NCBI GenBank assembly: GCA_041595355.1
Contig: JBFHKO010000175.1
Coordinates: 1-5,350 of the forward strand
Direction: 5' to 3'
DNA: 5,350 nt
From: JBFHKO01 sp041595355
GTDB lineage: Bacteria; Pseudomonadota; Gammaproteobacteria; Enterobacterales; Aeromonadaceae
Within the stretch, counting starts at the first letter, position 1, and each line of letters starts with the position of its first letter. The notes beneath the pieces are model-generated. The model was not told where the DNA came from and ran no database searches. It was given only the letters and a program-made list of their open reading frames with translations. The translations under genes and the position numbers were made by a program. Positions 4,257-5,350 of the stretch are shown here, in pieces.

Positions 4257-5350
4257 GTTGTTCGGCCTCCTGTTGCTCTGCCTCGGCACCGTAGACCCGT
4301 TTGGCTGGCTGGGATTTGGTGATGGTCACGTCGCTGTACTCCAGGGTCGGTGCCCCCTCGGGGTTGTAGTAGGCGAGCGTGTGTTTCAGGTAGTTGATGT
4401 CATCGCGGCCGGTGTAGCCATCCAGTCGTTGGTGGGACCCCCGAGACTCCTTGCGTGCCAGGGCCGAGTGGGCCATGGACTCGGCCACATCCAGCAGGAA
4501 ACCGAGCTCAATGGCATACAGCCAGTCGGTGTTGAAGACGCTGGACTTGTCGCCGACGCGTACCTTCTTGTAGCGCGCCTTCAGCTCGGCGATCTTGTCG
4601 ATGGTCTTCTGCATGCCCTCACCGGTACGGTAGATGCCGATGCCGAGCTCCATGCTGTCGCCCAGCTCGTTGCGGATGGCCGCCGGGCTTTCGGTGCCGT
4701 CGCCCTCCATCAGGGCCATGGCGCTGGCCACCGAGGCGACCGCCTGCTTGTAGAGCGCATCGGTATCGCCATGGGGATGACTCTGGGCGTAGCGGGCCGC
4801 CTGCTCGCCGGCCAGCCGGCCGAAGACGATGAGCTCGCCCAGGGAGTTGGAGCCCAGGCGGTTGGCGCCGTGCAGCCCCACCGAGGCGCATTCGCCTACC
4901 GCATACAGGCCGGGCAGCTGGGTGGCGCACTTGAAGTCGGTCTCGATGCCGCCCATGGTGTAGTGCACCGTCGGTCGTACCGGTATGGGATCGGTCACCG
5001 GATCGACCCCCACATAGGCCTTGGCCAGCTCGCAGATGAAGGGCAGCCGCTCCAGCAGCTTCTTCTCGCCCAGGTGGCGCAGATCCAGGTAGACCACATC
5101 GCCCAGCGGGCCGGCCACGGTGCGTCCCTTTTGCTGTTCGTGCCAGAACGCCTGAGAGAGACGATCGCGCGGGCCCAGCTCCATGGTCTTGTTCTGGGTC
5201 TCGCCAAGCAGGGTTTCCGGGCCCAGGCCATAGTCCTGCAGGTAGCGGTAGCCATCCTTGTTGACCATGATGCCGCCTTCACCCCGGCAGCCTTCGGTCA
5301 TCAGGATGCCGCAGCCGGGCAGGCCGGTGGGGTGATACTGCACGAATTCC
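4249..5350 (-). CDS. frdA: Fumarate reductase flavoprotein subunit FrdA (C-terminal 366 residues, cut by the right edge)
   Basis: FrdA holds covalent FAD and reduces fumarate to succinate. The frame is open from the window edge (EFVQYHPTGLPG) to the TGA at 4251-4249. The first visible residue matches about position 227 of E. coli FrdA, so the N-terminal FAD-binding part, including the flavin-linked His, lies outside. Catalytic residues visible in E. coli numbering are His232 in QYHPTG, Thr244/Glu245 in TEGCRGEGG, Arg287 in ELGPRD (proton shuttle), His355 in PTVHYTMGG, and the Arg of GANRLGSNSL that binds dicarboxylate. The Cys in TEGCRG linked to thiol-reagent sensitivity in E. coli is also present. 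The helical C-terminal domain (MQKTIDKIAELKARYKKVRV, ARKESRG.HQRLD) is complete, ending in a short Glu/Gln-rich tail slightly shorter than in E. coli. These features separate it from SdhA. The gene is first in frdABCD, and its promoter lies beyond the window. Confidence 0.97.
   Translation of the reverse strand, partial: EFVQYHPTGLPGCGILMTEGCRGEGGIMVNKDGYRYLQDYGLGPETLLGETQNKTMELGPRDRLSQAFWHEQQKGRTVAGPLGDVVYLDLRHLGEKKLLERLPFICELAKAYVGVDPVTDPIPVRPTVHYTMGGIETDFKCATQLPGLYAVGECASVGLHGANRLGSNSLGELIVFGRLAGEQAARYAQSHPHGDTDALYKQAVASVASAMALMEGDGTESPAAIRNELGDSMELGIGIYRTGEGMQKTIDKIAELKARYKKVRVGDKSSVFNTDWLYAIELGFLLDVAESMAHSALARKESRGSHQRLDGYTGRDDINYLKHTLAYYNPEGAPTLEYSDVTITKSQPAKRVYGAEAEQQEAEQHG

Noticed and set aside
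4257..4289. Upstream extension of frdB to the in-frame start at 4289.
   Set aside because: The added residues do not match FrdB, the extension would lie within frdA, and the ATG at 4256 has a well-placed AGGAGG and gives the normal family length.
3489..4322. Plus-strand open frame of 277 codons opposite frdB, and another (2741-3547) opposite frdC/frdD.
   Set aside because: They are compositional shadows of well-supported frd genes. The translations are low-complexity and Gln/Gly/His-rich, with no family resemblance.

Overview
The window is about 60% GC. The gene content points to a marine or aquatic gammaproteobacterium, most likely near the Aeromonadales (Oceanimonas, Oceanisphaera or Zobellella type). 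That placement is inferred from the Escherichia coli-type four-subunit fumarate reductase and the chromosomal TraF-like outer-membrane proteins; no rRNA or other phylogenetic marker is present. All intact genes read on the minus strand.

Layout from right to left, in the direction of transcription. The right half (about 2690-5350) is the end of a fumarate reductase operon, frdABCD. frdA is cut by the window edge, while frdB, frdC and frdD are complete. The genes are tightly packed (frdA/frdB overlap by 8 bp, frdB/frdC 4 nt apart, frdC/frdD 12 nt apart) and the operon ends in a classic intrinsic terminator just after frdD. FrdA (flavin, fumarate site) and FrdB (three iron-sulfur clusters) form the soluble catalytic part. 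FrdC and FrdD anchor it in the inner membrane and carry electrons from quinol. Together they allow anaerobic respiration with fumarate.

Immediately beyond the terminator is a good CRP-type palindrome. It precedes a complete 419-residue secreted, probably outer-membrane beta-barrel protein of the family usually auto-named 'conjugal transfer protein TraF', although nothing else here suggests conjugation. A second, diverged copy of the same gene (about 70% identical over the visible part, judged by eye) lies further left in the same direction and runs off the left edge.

The roughly 700 bp between the two copies (628-1331) holds no intact gene. It contains two mobile-element fossils that meet at about position 910: a plus-strand fragment of a group II intron reverse transcriptase with an in-frame stop, and a minus-strand fragment of an IS1595-type transposase with an in-frame TGA where the family has tryptophan. 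Several inverted repeats and a short AT-rich stretch fill the rest.

I see no CRISPR array, tRNA, rRNA, defence cassette or clearly new system. The most interesting points are the tandem outer-membrane protein duplication split by mobile-element debris, and the different control regions of its two copies.
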